DNA of 64,000 nt from JAWKJY01 sp041393535 (GCA_041393535.1 JAWKJY010000005.1:186001-250000), one strand, 5' to 3'; positions 41,552 to 51,083 are shown, counted from the first letter of the stretch. The notes: generated by a model from the letters alone, not told the origin. Made by a program: numbers and translations.

Positions 41552-42874
41552 TCAGCCTCCCGTCCGCTCGAGGATCGGCGCGAGCAGGTCGACGAGCGTC
41601 GGCGAGCCGAGCTCCTGCAGCTCGTAGCCGGCGCGACGGATCGGGTGCCGGGTGCGGATCAGGCGGGAGAGGTCGACCGGGGTGCCGCTGACGACCACGT
41701 CGCACTCGACCGCGTCGATCGTCGCCGCGAGGTCGTCGAGCTGCGCGTCCGAGTAGCCCATCGCCGGCAGCGCCGCGCCGATCGAGGGGTAGCGCGCGAA
41801 GGTCTCGCGCAGCGAGCCGACGAGCCAGGGGCGCGGGTCGACCAGCTCCGCCGCGCCGCCCTGGCGCGCCGCGACCGTGCCGGCGCCGTAGGGCATCCCG
41901 CCGTGCGTCGCCGTCGGGCCGTCCTCGACGACGAGGACGCGAGCGCCGACGATCGAGCGGCCGGGCTCGAGCGTGACGGGCGACGCGGCGCGAAGCAGCA
42001 CGGCGCCGGGGTTGACGGTGCGCACGTTGCGGACGACCTGGCCCACGGCCTCGTCGGGCGCCGCGTCGACCTTGTTCACGAGCACCGCGTCGGCGAGGCG
42101 CAGCACGGCCTCGCCGGGGTGGTACGCGAGCTCGTGGCCCGGCCGGAGCGGGTCGACGACGCAGACGAGCAGGTCGGGCCGGACGAACGGGAGGTCGTTG
42201 TTGCCGCCGTCCCAGAGGATCACGTCCGCCTCGGCCTCGGCCGCGTGGAGGATCGCCTCGTAGTCGACGCCCGCCCAGACGGTGATCCCGTGCGAGAGCG
42301 GCAGCTCGTACTCCTCGCGCTCCTCGACCGTCGGCCGCGCCGCGTCGAGCTCGGCGAGCGTCGCGAAGCGCTGCACGCGCATCGCCTCGAGGTCGCCGTA
42401 GGGCATCGGGTGGCGGATCAGCGCGACGGAGCGGCCCCGCTCGCGGAGCAGCTGGCCGATGCGGCGGCTCGTCGGGCTCTTGCCGCAGCCGGTGCGCACG
42501 GCGCAGACGGCGACCACCGGCCGCGTCGACGCGAGCATCGTCGAGCGCGGCCCGGCCAGCCGGAAGTCGGCGCCCGCGGCGAGCGCGATCGAGGCGCGGT
42601 GCATGACCTCCTCGTGCGCGAGGTCGGAGTAGGCCAGCAGCACCTCGTCGACCGCGCGCCCGCGGACGAGGTCGGCGAGCTCCTCCTCCGGTCGGATCGG
42701 GATGCCGTGCGGGTAGCGCGGCCCGGCGAGCGAGGCCGGGTAGGTGCGGTCGGCGATCCCCGGGATCTGCGCGGCGGTGAACGCGACCACCTCGACGCCC
42801 GGGTCGTCGCGGTAGAGCTGCGCGAAGTCGTGGAAGTCGCGCCCGCCGGCGCCCATGATCACGACGCGTCGCAT
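41552..42874 (-). CDS. Cyclic 2,3-diphosphoglycerate synthetase-like GTP/ATP-binding protein
   Basis: A 440-residue P-loop protein. An N-terminal Rossmann-like domain (VVIMGAGGRDFHDFAQLYRD) precedes a nucleotide-binding domain with Walker A VRTGCGKSPTSR and a WDGGNNDLPF motif characteristic of the cDPGS family, and VNKVDAA resembling the NKxD guanine-specificity box. Archaeal members make cyclic 2,3-diphosphoglycerate, a thermolyte; bacterial homologues often neighbour carbamate kinase, as here, and their reaction is unestablished. First gene of the operon; divergent from the P-type ATPase. Confidence 0.82.
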   Translation of the reverse strand: MRRVVIMGAGGRDFHDFAQLYRDDPGVEVVAFTAAQIPGIADRTYPASLAGPRYPHGIPIRPEEELADLVRGRAVDEVLLAYSDLAHEEVMHRASIALAAGADFRLAGPRSTMLASTRPVVAVCAVRTGCGKSPTSRRIGQLLRERGRSVALIRHPMPYGDLEAMRVQRFATLAELDAARPTVEEREEYELPLSHGITVWAGVDYEAILHAAEAEADVILWDGGNNDLPFVRPDLLVCVVDPLRPGHELAYHPGEAVLRLADAVLVNKVDAAPDEAVGQVVRNVRTVNPGAVLLRAASPVTLEPGRSIVGARVLVVEDGPTATHGGMPYGAGTVAARQGGAAELVDPRPWLVGSLRETFARYPSIGAALPAMGYSDAQLDDLAATIDAVECDVVVSGTPVDLSRLIRTRHPIRRAGYELQELGSPTLVDLLAPILERTGG

Positions 42875-42984
42875 CCCGACCCACGATGCGCGGCCGGGCG
42901 GGCGCCCGCATCGGTGGGACCCCGCACCTGCGCGCCGGGCCGGCGCGGATGCGGCCCGACCCGGGCGCGCGGCACGCTGACGGG

Positions 42985-45729
42985 GTGAGCGCCGACGACG
43001 CGGCTTTGCCGGGCGACCCTCCGGCGCCGCGGGACCCGCGCGAGCCGGTCGCGCTGCTCCTGCGCGACCTGCGCGCGACCCCGGCCGGGCTCAGCGTGCG
43101 CGAGGCGGCTCGCCGGCTCGTCGTCCACGGGCCGAACGAGCTCGAGCGACGCGGTGGCCGCCGCTGGCCGCGCGAGCTCGCCCGCCAGCTGCTCCACCCG
43201 CTCGCGCTGCTCCTCTTCGGCGCCGCGGCGCTCGCGTTCGTCGAGGGCGAGCACGAGATCGGGGGCGCGGTGCTCGTCGTCATCCTGCTCAACGCCGCCT
43301 TCGCGATCGCGCAGGAGCGCCACGCCGAGCGCGCGGTCGAGGCGCTGCGCTCCTACCTCCCGGACCGGGCTATCGCGCTGCGCGACGGCCGGCCGACGGA
43401 GGTCGACGTGCGGGAGCTCGTGCCCGGCGACGTGATCGTCCTCGCCGAGGGCGATCGCATCTCGGCGGACGCGCGGCTGCTCGACGGCGCCGTGGAGGTC
43501 GACGCCTCTGCGCTGACCGGCGAGTCCCTCCCGGTCGCCCGCTCCGCCGCGGCGCCCGAGACGCACGGGCCGCTGCTCGACGCGCCGCAGCTCGTCTTCA
43601 GCGGCACGGCCTGCACGGCGGGCGAGGCGCGCGCGCTCGTCCTCGCCACCGGGATGCGCACCGAGCTGGGGCGGATCGCCGCGCTCTCCGAGCGCACCGG
43701 TCAGGAGGAGAGCCCGCTCGAGCAGGAGGTGCGCCGGGTCGCGTGGGTGATCGCGGTGATCGCGTCGGCGATCGCGCTCGCGTTCCTCCCGCTCGGCACG
43801 CTCGCGGCCGGGCTGCCGCTCGGCGACGCGGTCTCGTTCGCGATCGGCCTGCTGGTCGGCAACGTGCCGGAGGGCCTGCTGCCGACGATCACGCTCGCGC
43901 TCGCGATCGGCGTCGGGTCGCTCGCCCGCCGCGGCGCGCTCGTCAAGCGGCTCTCGGCGGTGGAGACGCTCGGCTCGACGACGGTCATCTGCAGCGACAA
44001 GACCGGGACGCTGACCGAGAACCGGATGCGCGCCGCCGCGATCTGGACGGCCGGCGGCGACGGGGACGTCGCCGCCTCGGCCTCGCGGCTCGCCGCCGAC
44101 GCGGCCCTGCCGCTGCTCGCGGACGCGCTCGCCGCCTGCTCGAACGCGGACGTCGACCGGGCCGACGACACGGGCGAGGGGGCGAGCGGCGACGCGACCG
44201 AGATCGGGCTCCTCCTGGCCGCGCGGGCGCTCGGCGCGGACGTGTCCCGCGCGCGGCGGGAGCGCTGCCGCCGCCGTCACCTCCACTTCGACCCGGTCCG
44301 CCGCCGGATGACGACGATCGACGAGCGGCCGGGCGGGACGGTCGCGCACGTGAAGGGCGCGCCGGAGACGGTGCTGCCACGCTGCGCGGCGCAGCTCGGG
44401 CCGGACGGGCGCGCGGCGCCGCTCGACGACGCGGCCCGCGCGCGGGCCGAGGCGGCCGTCGAGGGGTGCGCCGCCCGGGGCCTGCGCGTCCTCGCCGTCG
44501 CGCGCCGTGCGCTGCCCGAGGAGGACGCGCTCACCGCGCCGGTCGACGCCGTCGAGGCGCAGCTCGTCCTGCTCGGCCTCGTCGCGCTGGTCGACCCGCC
44601 GCGCGAGGGCGTCGCGGACGCGGTCGCCCGCTGCCGCGCGGCGGGCATCCGGATCGTCGTCGTCACCGGCGACCACGGGCGCACCGCGGAGGCGGTCGCG
44701 CGACAGGTCGGGATCGTCCGCGGAGAGGCGACCGTCGTGACCGGGGAGGAGCTCGACCGGCTCGACGAGCCGGCGCTCGACCGCCTGCTCCGGGACGACC
44801 GTGAGCTGATCTTCTCGCGCTCCTCGCCCGAGGCGAAGCTGCGGATCGCGGACGCGCTGCGCGCCGAGGGCCACGTCGTCGCGATGACGGGGGACGGCGT
44901 CAACGACGCGCCCGCGCTCCGCCGCGCCGACATCGGCGTCGCGATGGGCCGCTCGGGCACGGACGTCGCGCGCGAGGCGGCGACGATGGTGCTCACCGAC
45001 GACGACTTCTCGACGATCGTCGCGGCGGTCGAGGAGGGCCGCCGCGTCTACGCGAACATCCGGAAGTTCGTCTTCTACATCTTCGTCCACGCCACGCCCG
45101 AGGTCGTCCCGCTGCTCGCCTTCGCGCTCTCCGGCGGCGCGATCCCGCTGCCCCTGACCGCGCTCCAGATCCTCGCCATCGACCTCGGCACGGAGACGCT
45201 CCCGGCGCTCGCGCTCGGCCGCGAGCCCGCCGAGCCCGGCCAGATGGAGCGGCCGCCGCGCCGCCGCGACCAGGGCCTGATCGGCCGCGAGCTGCTCGTC
45301 CGCGCGTGGGTCTACCTCGGCCTGATCTCGGCCGGGCTCGTGCTGGGCGGGTTCCTGTTCGTCCTGCTCCGCGCGGGCTGGCGCCCGGGCGACGCGACGG
45401 GCGAGGGCACGCCGCTCCACGGCGCGTACCTGGAGGCGACGACGATGACGTTCCTCGGCATCGTCGCCTGCCAGGTCGGCACCGTCCTCGCCGCGCGGAC
45501 GGAGCGCGTCTCGCTCCGCCGGATCGGGCTGCTCTCGAACCGCCTCGTCCTCTGGGGGATCGCCTTCGAGCTCGCGTTCGCCGCGCTGCTCGTCACCGTG
45601 GGCCCGCTCCAGCGCGCGTTCGGCACGGCGCCGCCGCCCTGGGAGGCGCTGCTGCTCCTGCTGGCGTTCCCGCCGATCGTCTGGGCCGCCGACGAGCTGC
45701 GCCGCGCCCGGCTCAGGCGTGCGAGCTAG
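42985..45729 (+). CDS. P-type cation-transporting ATPase (P2-type)
   Basis: A 914-residue ion pump with ten predicted helices. Domain order: N-terminal cation-ATPase domain, actuator with LTGESLPV, phosphorylation site CSDKTGTLTEN, nucleotide-binding region with KGAPE, and hinge TGDGVNDAPALR. The helix-4 motif GNVPEGLLPTITLA matches the VPEGL of P2 ATPases and resembles the Na+,K+-ATPase branch more than SERCA-type calcium pumps. The transported ion (Na+, Ca2+ or other) is therefore open. GTG start is favoured; CACGCT lies 6 nt upstream as a weak leaderless -10. Divergent from the cDPGS-like gene. Confidence 0.9.
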   Translation: MSADDAALPGDPPAPRDPREPVALLLRDLRATPAGLSVREAARRLVVHGPNELERRGGRRWPRELARQLLHPLALLLFGAAALAFVEGEHEIGGAVLVVILLNAAFAIAQERHAERAVEALRSYLPDRAIALRDGRPTEVDVRELVPGDVIVLAEGDRISADARLLDGAVEVDASALTGESLPVARSAAAPETHGPLLDAPQLVFSGTACTAGEARALVLATGMRTELGRIAALSERTGQEESPLEQEVRRVAWVIAVIASAIALAFLPLGTLAAGLPLGDAVSFAIGLLVGNVPEGLLPTITLALAIGVGSLARRGALVKRLSAVETLGSTTVICSDKTGTLTENRMRAAAIWTAGGDGDVAASASRLAADAALPLLADALAACSNADVDRADDTGEGASGDATEIGLLLAARALGADVSRARRERCRRRHLHFDPVRRRMTTIDERPGGTVAHVKGAPETVLPRCAAQLGPDGRAAPLDDAARARAEAAVEGCAARGLRVLAVARRALPEEDALTAPVDAVEAQLVLLGLVALVDPPREGVADAVARCRAAGIRIVVVTGDHGRTAEAVARQVGIVRGEATVVTGEELDRLDEPALDRLLRDDRELIFSRSSPEAKLRIADALRAEGHVVAMTGDGVNDAPALRRADIGVAMGRSGTDVAREAATMVLTDDDFSTIVAAVEEGRRVYANIRKFVFYIFVHATPEVVPLLAFALSGGAIPLPLTALQILAIDLGTETLPALALGREPAEPGQMERPPRRRDQGLIGRELLVRAWVYLGLISAGLVLGGFLFVLLRAGWRPGDATGEGTPLHGAYLEATTMTFLGIVACQVGTVLAARTERVSLRRIGLLSNRLVLWGIAFELAFAALLVTVGPLQRAFGTAPPPWEALLLLLAFPPIVWAADELRRARLRRAS

Positions 45730-45821
45730 CCGGCGATGCCGCAGCCTCGCGCGGTGGGCCGCGCCGTCCCGACGTCCGACGGTGACGATCTCCGGCTGCG
45801 ACCCGCCCCGGCGCCCTCGGG

Positions 45822-45827
45822 TAGCGT
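45822..45827 (+). promoter_or_regulatory. Leaderless -10 box (TAGCGT) of the metzincin gene
   Basis: TAGCGT ends 7 nt before the GTG at 45835; no ribosome-binding site is seen. This supports that start over an upstream in-frame ATG. Confidence 0.5.
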
Positions 45828-45834
45828 GCGCCGC

Positions 45835-46839
45835 GTGACTCGCCGGCTCGCGCTCCGCAGCCTCCTGGTCGTGGTCGTCGCGCTGCTCGCCGCGGCCGTC
45901 GCGCCCGCCGCCCAGGGCGAGGTCCGCCCGTGGCCGGGCCGCACGATCACCTACTTCGACGCGACGCGGGACGCGCAGGCGGTCCGGAACGCGGTCACGG
46001 CGTGGAATCGCACGGGCATGCGGATGCGGTTCGTGCGGACGTCCGACCGGCGTCGCGCGGACATCGTCATCCGGGACTCGCGGCAGGTGCCGGAAGGGTG
46101 CGGCTCGGGTCTGGCGACCGTCGGCTATCCCGGGCCGGGGCGACAGGGGTTCGTGAACATCCTGCACGGCTCCCCGGGGGACGGCCAGGCGTGCGCATGG
46201 CCGGGGCAGACCCTCGTCGTCGCCCACGAGCTCGGCCACGTTCTCGGGCTGCCGCACAACGATCGGGCCTGCGCGCTCATGAACTCGTCGTTCCTCAACG
46301 GCGTCGCGCCGTCACGGTGCGTGCCCGGCCTCACGATCGACGACCACTTCGGCGACTGGCGCTGCCGGGTGATCGAGCCGGTCGACGTGCGGCGGGTGCT
46401 GCGCCTGTACGGCGGGCGGATGCGCCCCGTCCGGCCGGACCTGTGGTGCGCGATCGTCGCGCGCGTCGAGGCGCCGGCCCTGGCGGTGTCGTACGACCCC
46501 GTCTCGTGGACGACCACCGTCACCCTGCGCCGTCCGGCCACGCCGTCGGTCCCGCCGTTCCTGGCCAACGCGCCGCAGCCGGCCCGGTTCGAGGTGTACA
46601 TCGGGGAGACGTGCCCGACCGCCCTGCCGGGGATCGAGACGGAGGGCGTCTACATCCTGCGGAACGCCGCGTGGGCGGTTGCGGACGGCGCGGACGAGAC
46701 GTTCAGCTACCAGAACCCGTACCACGGCAGCTCGTCGTGCGTGGCGGCGTGGGCGTTCGACCCGCTCGGCCGGGCGAGCCGGGTGCCGGCCACCGTGGTC
46801 ATCGACGACGCTCCGCCCGCCGCCGTTCCGGCCGGGTAG
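45835..46839 (+). CDS. Secreted matrixin-like zinc metalloprotease
   Basis: A 334-residue exported protein. Signal peptide spans residues 1-28 (SLLVVVVALLAAAVAPAAQG). The protease domain (~30-200) has the metzincin zinc site HELGHVLGLPHND (HExxHxxGxxH) and a Met-turn (CALMNSSF). An opening WPGRTITYFD strand and DIVIRDSR resemble matrixin-type folds. Six or more cysteines (EGCGSG, QACAW, RACALM, SRCVPG, WRCRV) suggest disulfides. The C-terminal ~120 residues form an Ig/fibronectin-like domain. No propeptide cysteine switch is obvious. It is tail-to-tail with the RTX-like gene. Confidence 0.88.
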   Translation: MTRRLALRSLLVVVVALLAAAVAPAAQGEVRPWPGRTITYFDATRDAQAVRNAVTAWNRTGMRMRFVRTSDRRRADIVIRDSRQVPEGCGSGLATVGYPGPGRQGFVNILHGSPGDGQACAWPGQTLVVAHELGHVLGLPHNDRACALMNSSFLNGVAPSRCVPGLTIDDHFGDWRCRVIEPVDVRRVLRLYGGRMRPVRPDLWCAIVARVEAPALAVSYDPVSWTTTVTLRRPATPSVPPFLANAPQPARFEVYIGETCPTALPGIETEGVYILRNAAWAVADGADETFSYQNPYHGSSSCVAAWAFDPLGRASRVPATVVIDDAPPAAVPAG

Positions 46840-46889
46840 CCGGCCGGGCCGCGCGCAGGCCGCGATCGGAGCGGGCCCGACCCCGACGG

Positions 46890-49466
46890 CTACCCCGCCC
46901 GCTCGACGCGCACGACCCGATCCTGGCCGCGGTCGATCCGGGCCTGGTCGGTGCCGGCGCCGCCGTCGACGTGGTCAGCGTCGCGGTTCCGGGCGAACAG
47001 GCGATCGTTCCCGTCGCCGCCGAGGTGGCGGTCGAAGCCGGTGCCGCCGGTGAGGCGGTCGTCGCCCGCGCCGCCGTCGAGCGTGTCGTCCCCGGCGCCG
47101 CCGTCCAGCCGGTCGTCGCCGGCCCCGGCGCGGATGCGGTCGTCGCCCGCGCCGCCGGTGGCGACGTTGTCGCCGTCGCCGCCGTCGACGAGGTCGTCGC
47201 CCGCGCCGGCCGCGACGAAGTCGTTCCCGCCGCCGCCGCGCAGGACGTCGTCGCCGCCCTCCCCCTTGATCGTGTCGCGCCCGGCGCCGCCGACGATCAG
47301 GTTGACGGCCCCGGTGCCGTGGATGCGGTCGTTGCCGGCGCCGCCCGTCACGTCCTCGAGCGACCGCTCGCGCGTCGACGCCGCGTTCACCGTGCGGTGG
47401 CGGTGCGTGGCGAGCGCGCCGCGGCCCGGCAGCGACACGGTCAGCGGGTCGGTCGCGGGCAGCCGCGAGAAGTCGAGCGCGTCCGTGCCCTCGCCCGGCC
47501 TCTCGGAGATCGTGTCCGTCTCCGCGAACGGGACGTCGCGGCCGAACAGGTAGCGGTCGTCGCCGCGGCCGCCGGCGAGCGCGTCGCCGCCGGCGCCGCC
47601 GTCGAGGACGTCGTCGCCGTCGCCGCCCGCGAGCCGGTCCGCGCCGGCGAGGCCGGAGAGGCGGTTCGACGCGGCGCTGCCGGTGATCGTGTCGTCCCCG
47701 GCCGAGCCGAGCACGTCCTCGAGGAACGCCGCCTGGCGGGCGCCCGGGACGACGAGCGTCGTGCGGCCGAGCGAGCCGAGCGCCGTCGTCGCCGAGCCGA
47801 GGTCGATCTGTCCGCCGACCGAGCCGAGCAGCGCGATCGTGTCGGTGCCGCCGGTCGCCGTCTCGACCAGCGTCTCCGTCTCGGCGACCGCGCCCGGGGC
47901 GATCGCGTACGTGTCGTCGCCCGCCCCGCCGGCGACCGTGTCGCTGCCGGCGCCGGGCGTGAGGACGTTGTCGGACGCGTTCCCGGTGATCGAGTCGTTG
48001 CCCGCCCCCGTGACGACGTCCTCGAGGTTCGCCGCCTGGCCCGCCGAGCCGACGCGGATCGTCCGCGACGCCTGGGTCGCGAGCGTCGCGTCGGTCGAGC
48101 CGAGATTCACGGTGGCCGCGCCGGTCGCCGACAGGTCGAGCACGTCCCGACCGCCGCCCGGGGCCTCCGTGACGACATCGGTCTCGGCGCCCTGATCGGG
48201 CGCGGAGAAGGCGTAGGCGTCGTCGCCCGTGCCGCCCTCGAGCGCGTCGGAGCCAGCGCCGCCGCGCAGGACGTCCGGGCCGGCGCCACCGCGGAGCTGG
48301 TCGTCGCCGCGGCCGCCCGTCAGCTCGTTCGCCCCGTCGTTTCCCGTGAGCGTGTCGTTGCCGTCGCCGCCCCGCGCGTGCTCGAGGTTCGCGGCCTGAC
48401 CGGCCGCGCCGACGCGCACCGCACGGGAGGCGGTGGTCGCGACGGTCGTCCCGCCGGCGGCGAGGTCGACGTTCGCCGCCTCGGGCCCGACGAACGCGAG
48501 CCGGTCGCCGTCGCCCTCGGCCGCGAGCTCCGTGACCGTGTCCGTCTCGGCTGCCGGCGTCGGGCCGAAGACGTACTCGTCGTCGCCCGCCCCGCCGGCC
48601 AGCGCGTCCGGGCCGGCGCCCCCGGTCAGGGTGTCGTCGCCGCCGCCGCCGGTGAGCGTGTCGGCGCCCTCGCCGCCGTCGAGCTGGTTCGCCTGGGCGC
48701 TCCCGGTGATGCCGTCCGTGCCCTGGCCGCCGAGCACGTCCTCGACGTTCGCGGCCTGCCCCGGGCCAGCCGTGCGGATCGTCCGGCCCGCGTGCGTGGC
48801 GAGGCCGGCGTCCGTGCTCGCGAGGTTGACGAGCGCCGGGTCGCCCGCGCCGAGCGCGGAGAGGTCGAGCACGTCGTGGGCGCCGCTGCCCGCCGCCTCG
48901 ACGACGACGTCCTCTCGGGCGCCACCGCGGTGGCGAAGACGTAGTGGTCGTCCTTCGCCGCCGCCGGCGAGCACGTCGTCGCCGGCGCCACCGGTGAGCG
49001 TGTCCGCGAACGAGCCGCCCGTGATCGAGTCGTTGCCAGGGCCGCCGTCGGCGACGTTCGGCGTGTCGCCCCCGAGGTCGACGACGTCCGGCCGGTCGCT
49101 CCCGAGCACGGTGTCCCGGCCGCCGCCGCCGCCGACGGTCGTGCCGGTCAGCGCAGGGAAGTCGGTCGCGTTCGCGCCGACGAGCGAGACGAGGTTCGCC
49201 CCGGGGCCGCCCGAGACGACGATCGAGGTGATCGTCGCGCACGCGGGGTCGCCGCCGACGTTCACCCCGTTCACCTGCGTGACGCCGCCGAGGCAGGCGA
49301 CGGCGATCGCGTCGGCGCCGTCGCTCGTGACCGAGAGCTGGCCCGCGGTCACCGAGGAGCCCACGGTCGCGGCGCCGACCGGCGCGAGCACGCCCGCGAT
49401 GCCGGCCGCGCCCGCGATCGCCGCCGGCAGCCCGGCCCGCTTCGATGCCCTCCGCAAGCGCCTCAT
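46890..49466 (-). CDS. Secreted RTX-type calcium-binding repeat protein, with a local frame slip
   Basis: An 858-residue exported protein with a signal peptide (~residues 10-33). Most of it is glycine-aspartate nonapeptide repeats (GGxGxDxLxGG) arranged in at least five blocks. Each block is followed by a ~60-residue unit with DVLDLSxL...LAT...R(T/A)(I/V)R...QAANLED, the usual modular RTX architecture; Ca2+ would fold it outside the cell. No enzymatic domain was recognised, so it may be a surface or biofilm protein. Around 48910-48960 about 15 residues (GEGRPLRLRHRGG) break the pattern; the normal KDDHYVFATAV reading is in another frame, implying two compensating indels. Confidence 0.85.
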   Translation of the reverse strand: MRRLRRASKRAGLPAAIAGAAGIAGVLAPVGAATVGSSVTAGQLSVTSDGADAIAVACLGGVTQVNGVNVGGDPACATITSIVVSGGPGANLVSLVGANATDFPALTGTTVGGGGGRDTVLGSDRPDVVDLGGDTPNVADGGPGNDSITGGSFADTLTGGAGDDVLAGGGEGRPLRLRHRGGAREDVVVEAAGSGAHDVLDLSALGAGDPALVNLASTDAGLATHAGRTIRTAGPGQAANVEDVLGGQGTDGITGSAQANQLDGGEGADTLTGGGGDDTLTGGAGPDALAGGAGDDEYVFGPTPAAETDTVTELAAEGDGDRLAFVGPEAANVDLAAGGTTVATTASRAVRVGAAGQAANLEHARGGDGNDTLTGNDGANELTGGRGDDQLRGGAGPDVLRGGAGSDALEGGTGDDAYAFSAPDQGAETDVVTEAPGGGRDVLDLSATGAATVNLGSTDATLATQASRTIRVGSAGQAANLEDVVTGAGNDSITGNASDNVLTPGAGSDTVAGGAGDDTYAIAPGAVAETETLVETATGGTDTIALLGSVGGQIDLGSATTALGSLGRTTLVVPGARQAAFLEDVLGSAGDDTITGSAASNRLSGLAGADRLAGGDGDDVLDGGAGGDALAGGRGDDRYLFGRDVPFAETDTISERPGEGTDALDFSRLPATDPLTVSLPGRGALATHRHRTVNAASTRERSLEDVTGGAGNDRIHGTGAVNLIVGGAGRDTIKGEGGDDVLRGGGGNDFVAAGAGDDLVDGGDGDNVATGGAGDDRIRAGAGDDRLDGGAGDDTLDGGAGDDRLTGGTGFDRHLGGDGNDRLFARNRDADHVDGGAGTDQARIDRGQDRVVRVERAG

Positions 49467-49494
49467 CCCGCAGCCTCCGATCCGCTCGCCGTCG

Positions 49495-50193
49495 TCAGGC
49501 CCGGGACGATACCCCGCGCCTCCGCCGGTGCGCGAGCGCCCGGGGGAGCGGCGCCGCCAGCGCGGCGTCGAGCAGCTCCAGGTAGCGGGCCCGCGGCACC
49601 TCGCGCGCGCCGAGCGAGGCGAGGTGCGGCGTCAGCCACTGGACGTCGACGAGCGAGCCCGGGACGTCCGCGAGCAGCGAGCAGAGGCCGGCCAGCGCGA
49701 CCTTCGACGCGTCGCGCTCCCGGTGGAACTTCGACTCGGCCGCGAAGAGCCCGCCGAGGGCGACGCCGTACAGCCCGCCCGCGAGGCCGCCGTCGGGCGT
49801 CCACGCCTCGATCGAGTGCGCGAAGCCGAGCCGGTGCAGCCGCTCGTAGGCGCGCGCGATCCGCGCGTCGATCCAGCCGTGCGGGCGGCGCGGGTCGGCG
49901 CAGCCCGTGACGACGTCGAGGAAGGCGGTGTCGACCCGTAGCTCGAAGCGCGCAAGCGAGCGGCGCAGCGAGCGGCTGACGTGCAGCTCGCCCGGGACGA
50001 GGATGCCGCGCGGGTCGGGCGACCACCACGCGATCGGGCCGCCGCGGTCGATCGGCATCGGGAAGAGCGCCTGCCGGTAGGCGGCGAGGATCGTCCCGGG
50101 CTCGAGGTCCGCGCCGACGCCGACGACGCCCCACTCGTCCGCGGCGTCCGCCGGCGGGAACGACCAGCGCGTCGGCGGCGGCTCGGCGGGCAC
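49495..50193 (-). CDS. aat: Leucyl/phenylalanyl-tRNA--protein transferase
   Basis: A 232-residue N-end-rule enzyme adding Leu or Phe from aminoacyl-tRNA to proteins with N-terminal Arg or Lys, marking them for ClpS/ClpAP degradation. Family motifs: AYRQALFPMP, WWSPDPRGI, GWIDARIARAYERLHRLGFAHS, EAWTPDGGLAGGLYGVALGG, FAAESKFHRERDASK and LVDVQWLTPHLASLGA. Complete length. GTG start with a TACCCT box 6 nt upstream (leaderless). Divergent from the SDR gene. Confidence 0.94.
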   Translation of the reverse strand: MPAEPPPTRWSFPPADAADEWGVVGVGADLEPGTILAAYRQALFPMPIDRGGPIAWWSPDPRGILVPGELHVSRSLRRSLARFELRVDTAFLDVVTGCADPRRPHGWIDARIARAYERLHRLGFAHSIEAWTPDGGLAGGLYGVALGGLFAAESKFHRERDASKVALAGLCSLLADVPGSLVDVQWLTPHLASLGAREVPRARYLELLDAALAAPLPRALAHRRRRGVSSRA

Positions 50194-50199
50194 GCGGCC

Positions 50200-50205
50200 A
50201 GGGTA
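50200..50205 (-). promoter_or_regulatory. Leaderless -10 box (TACCCT) of aat
   Basis: TACCCT on the reverse strand ends 6 nt before the GTG at 50193. Confidence 0.5.
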
Positions 50206-50228
50206 GCCCCGCCGTGCCTGGCAGTCGG

Positions 50229-50234
50229 TATGAC
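50229..50234 (+). promoter_or_regulatory. Leaderless -10 box (TATGAC) of the SDR gene
   Basis: TATGAC ends 6 nt before the ATG at 50241. If it is the -10, it excludes the upstream in-frame GTG at 50214. Confidence 0.4.
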
Positions 50235-50240
50235 TGCGGC

Positions 50241-51083
50241 ATGCCCGCCGGGCTCACGGACGTCGTCTGCCTCGTCACGGGCGCCTCGCGCGGGGCCGGC
50301 CGCGCGATCGCCGCGGTCCTCGGCGAGGCGGGCGCCACGGTGATCGTCACGGGCCGCAGCGGCGGCGGCGCGACGACGGAGGGCCTGCCCGGGACGGTCG
50401 AGGAGACCGCCGCGGAGGTCGAGCGCCGCGGCGGGGTCGGCATCCCCGTCCGCTGCGACCAGACGGACGACGGGGAGGTCGCCGCGCTCGTCGAGCGGCT
50501 GGCGCGCGACCACGGTCGGCTCGACGTGCTCGTCGACAACGCCTGGGGTGGCTACGAGGGCCACGGCGCGGACTTCGTCGCGCCGTTCTGGGAGCAGCCG
50601 CTCGAGCGCGTCGACCGGATGCTCGCGACCGGCGTGCGCGCCCGCTACGTCCTGGCAAGCCTCGCCGCGCCGCTGCTGATCGCGCGGCGGGACGGCAGGC
50701 CGGGCCTCGTCGTCGAGACGATCGCGTGGGCGTTCGACGAGTACCTCGGCAGCGTCCCCTACGACACGGTGAAGGCCGCGGCGGCGCGCCTCGCCTTCGG
50801 GATGGCGCGCGACCTGCGCGCGCATCGCGTCGCCTCGGTCGCGCTCGCGCCGGGGTTCATGCGGACGGAGCGCGTGCTCGCCGCCGACGACGTCGACCTG
50901 ACCGAGACGGAGTCTCCCGAGTACCTCGGACGCGCGGTCCGGGCGCTTGCCTACGACCCGGACGTGCTGCGCTGGACGGGGCGCACGCTCACCGCGGGCG
51001 AGCTGGCCCGGGCGTACGGCTTCACCGACGTCGACGGCTCGCAGCCGGCTCCGTTCCGGATTCCGCCCGGAGCCGTCCGCTGA
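50241..51083 (+). CDS. SDR-family oxidoreductase (DHRS1-like)
   Basis: A 280-residue short-chain dehydrogenase. Cofactor loop TGASRGAGRAI at residues ~14-24, NAWGGYE in place of the usual NNAG, and catalytic Tyr-Lys in PYDTVKAAAARLA. The NAWGGYE variation and the C-terminal extension are features of the DHRS1-like subfamily. Substrate unknown. The ATG at 50241 is preferred over the GTG at 50214 on the leaderless -10 evidence. Confidence 0.88.
   Translation: MPAGLTDVVCLVTGASRGAGRAIAAVLGEAGATVIVTGRSGGGATTEGLPGTVEETAAEVERRGGVGIPVRCDQTDDGEVAALVERLARDHGRLDVLVDNAWGGYEGHGADFVAPFWEQPLERVDRMLATGVRARYVLASLAAPLLIARRDGRPGLVVETIAWAFDEYLGSVPYDTVKAAAARLAFGMARDLRAHRVASVALAPGFMRTERVLAADDVDLTETESPEYLGRAVRALAYDPDVLRWTGRTLTAGELARAYGFTDVDGSQPAPFRIPPGAVR

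Noticed and set aside
42859..46257. A ~1130-residue reverse-strand frame opposite the P-type ATPase
   Set aside because: It mirrors a gene with complete ATPase motifs and has no recognisable domain of its own.
45835..49466. Metzincin protease and RTX protein as one toxin operon
   Set aside because: The genes are convergent, not co-transcribed, and no type I secretion genes are nearby.
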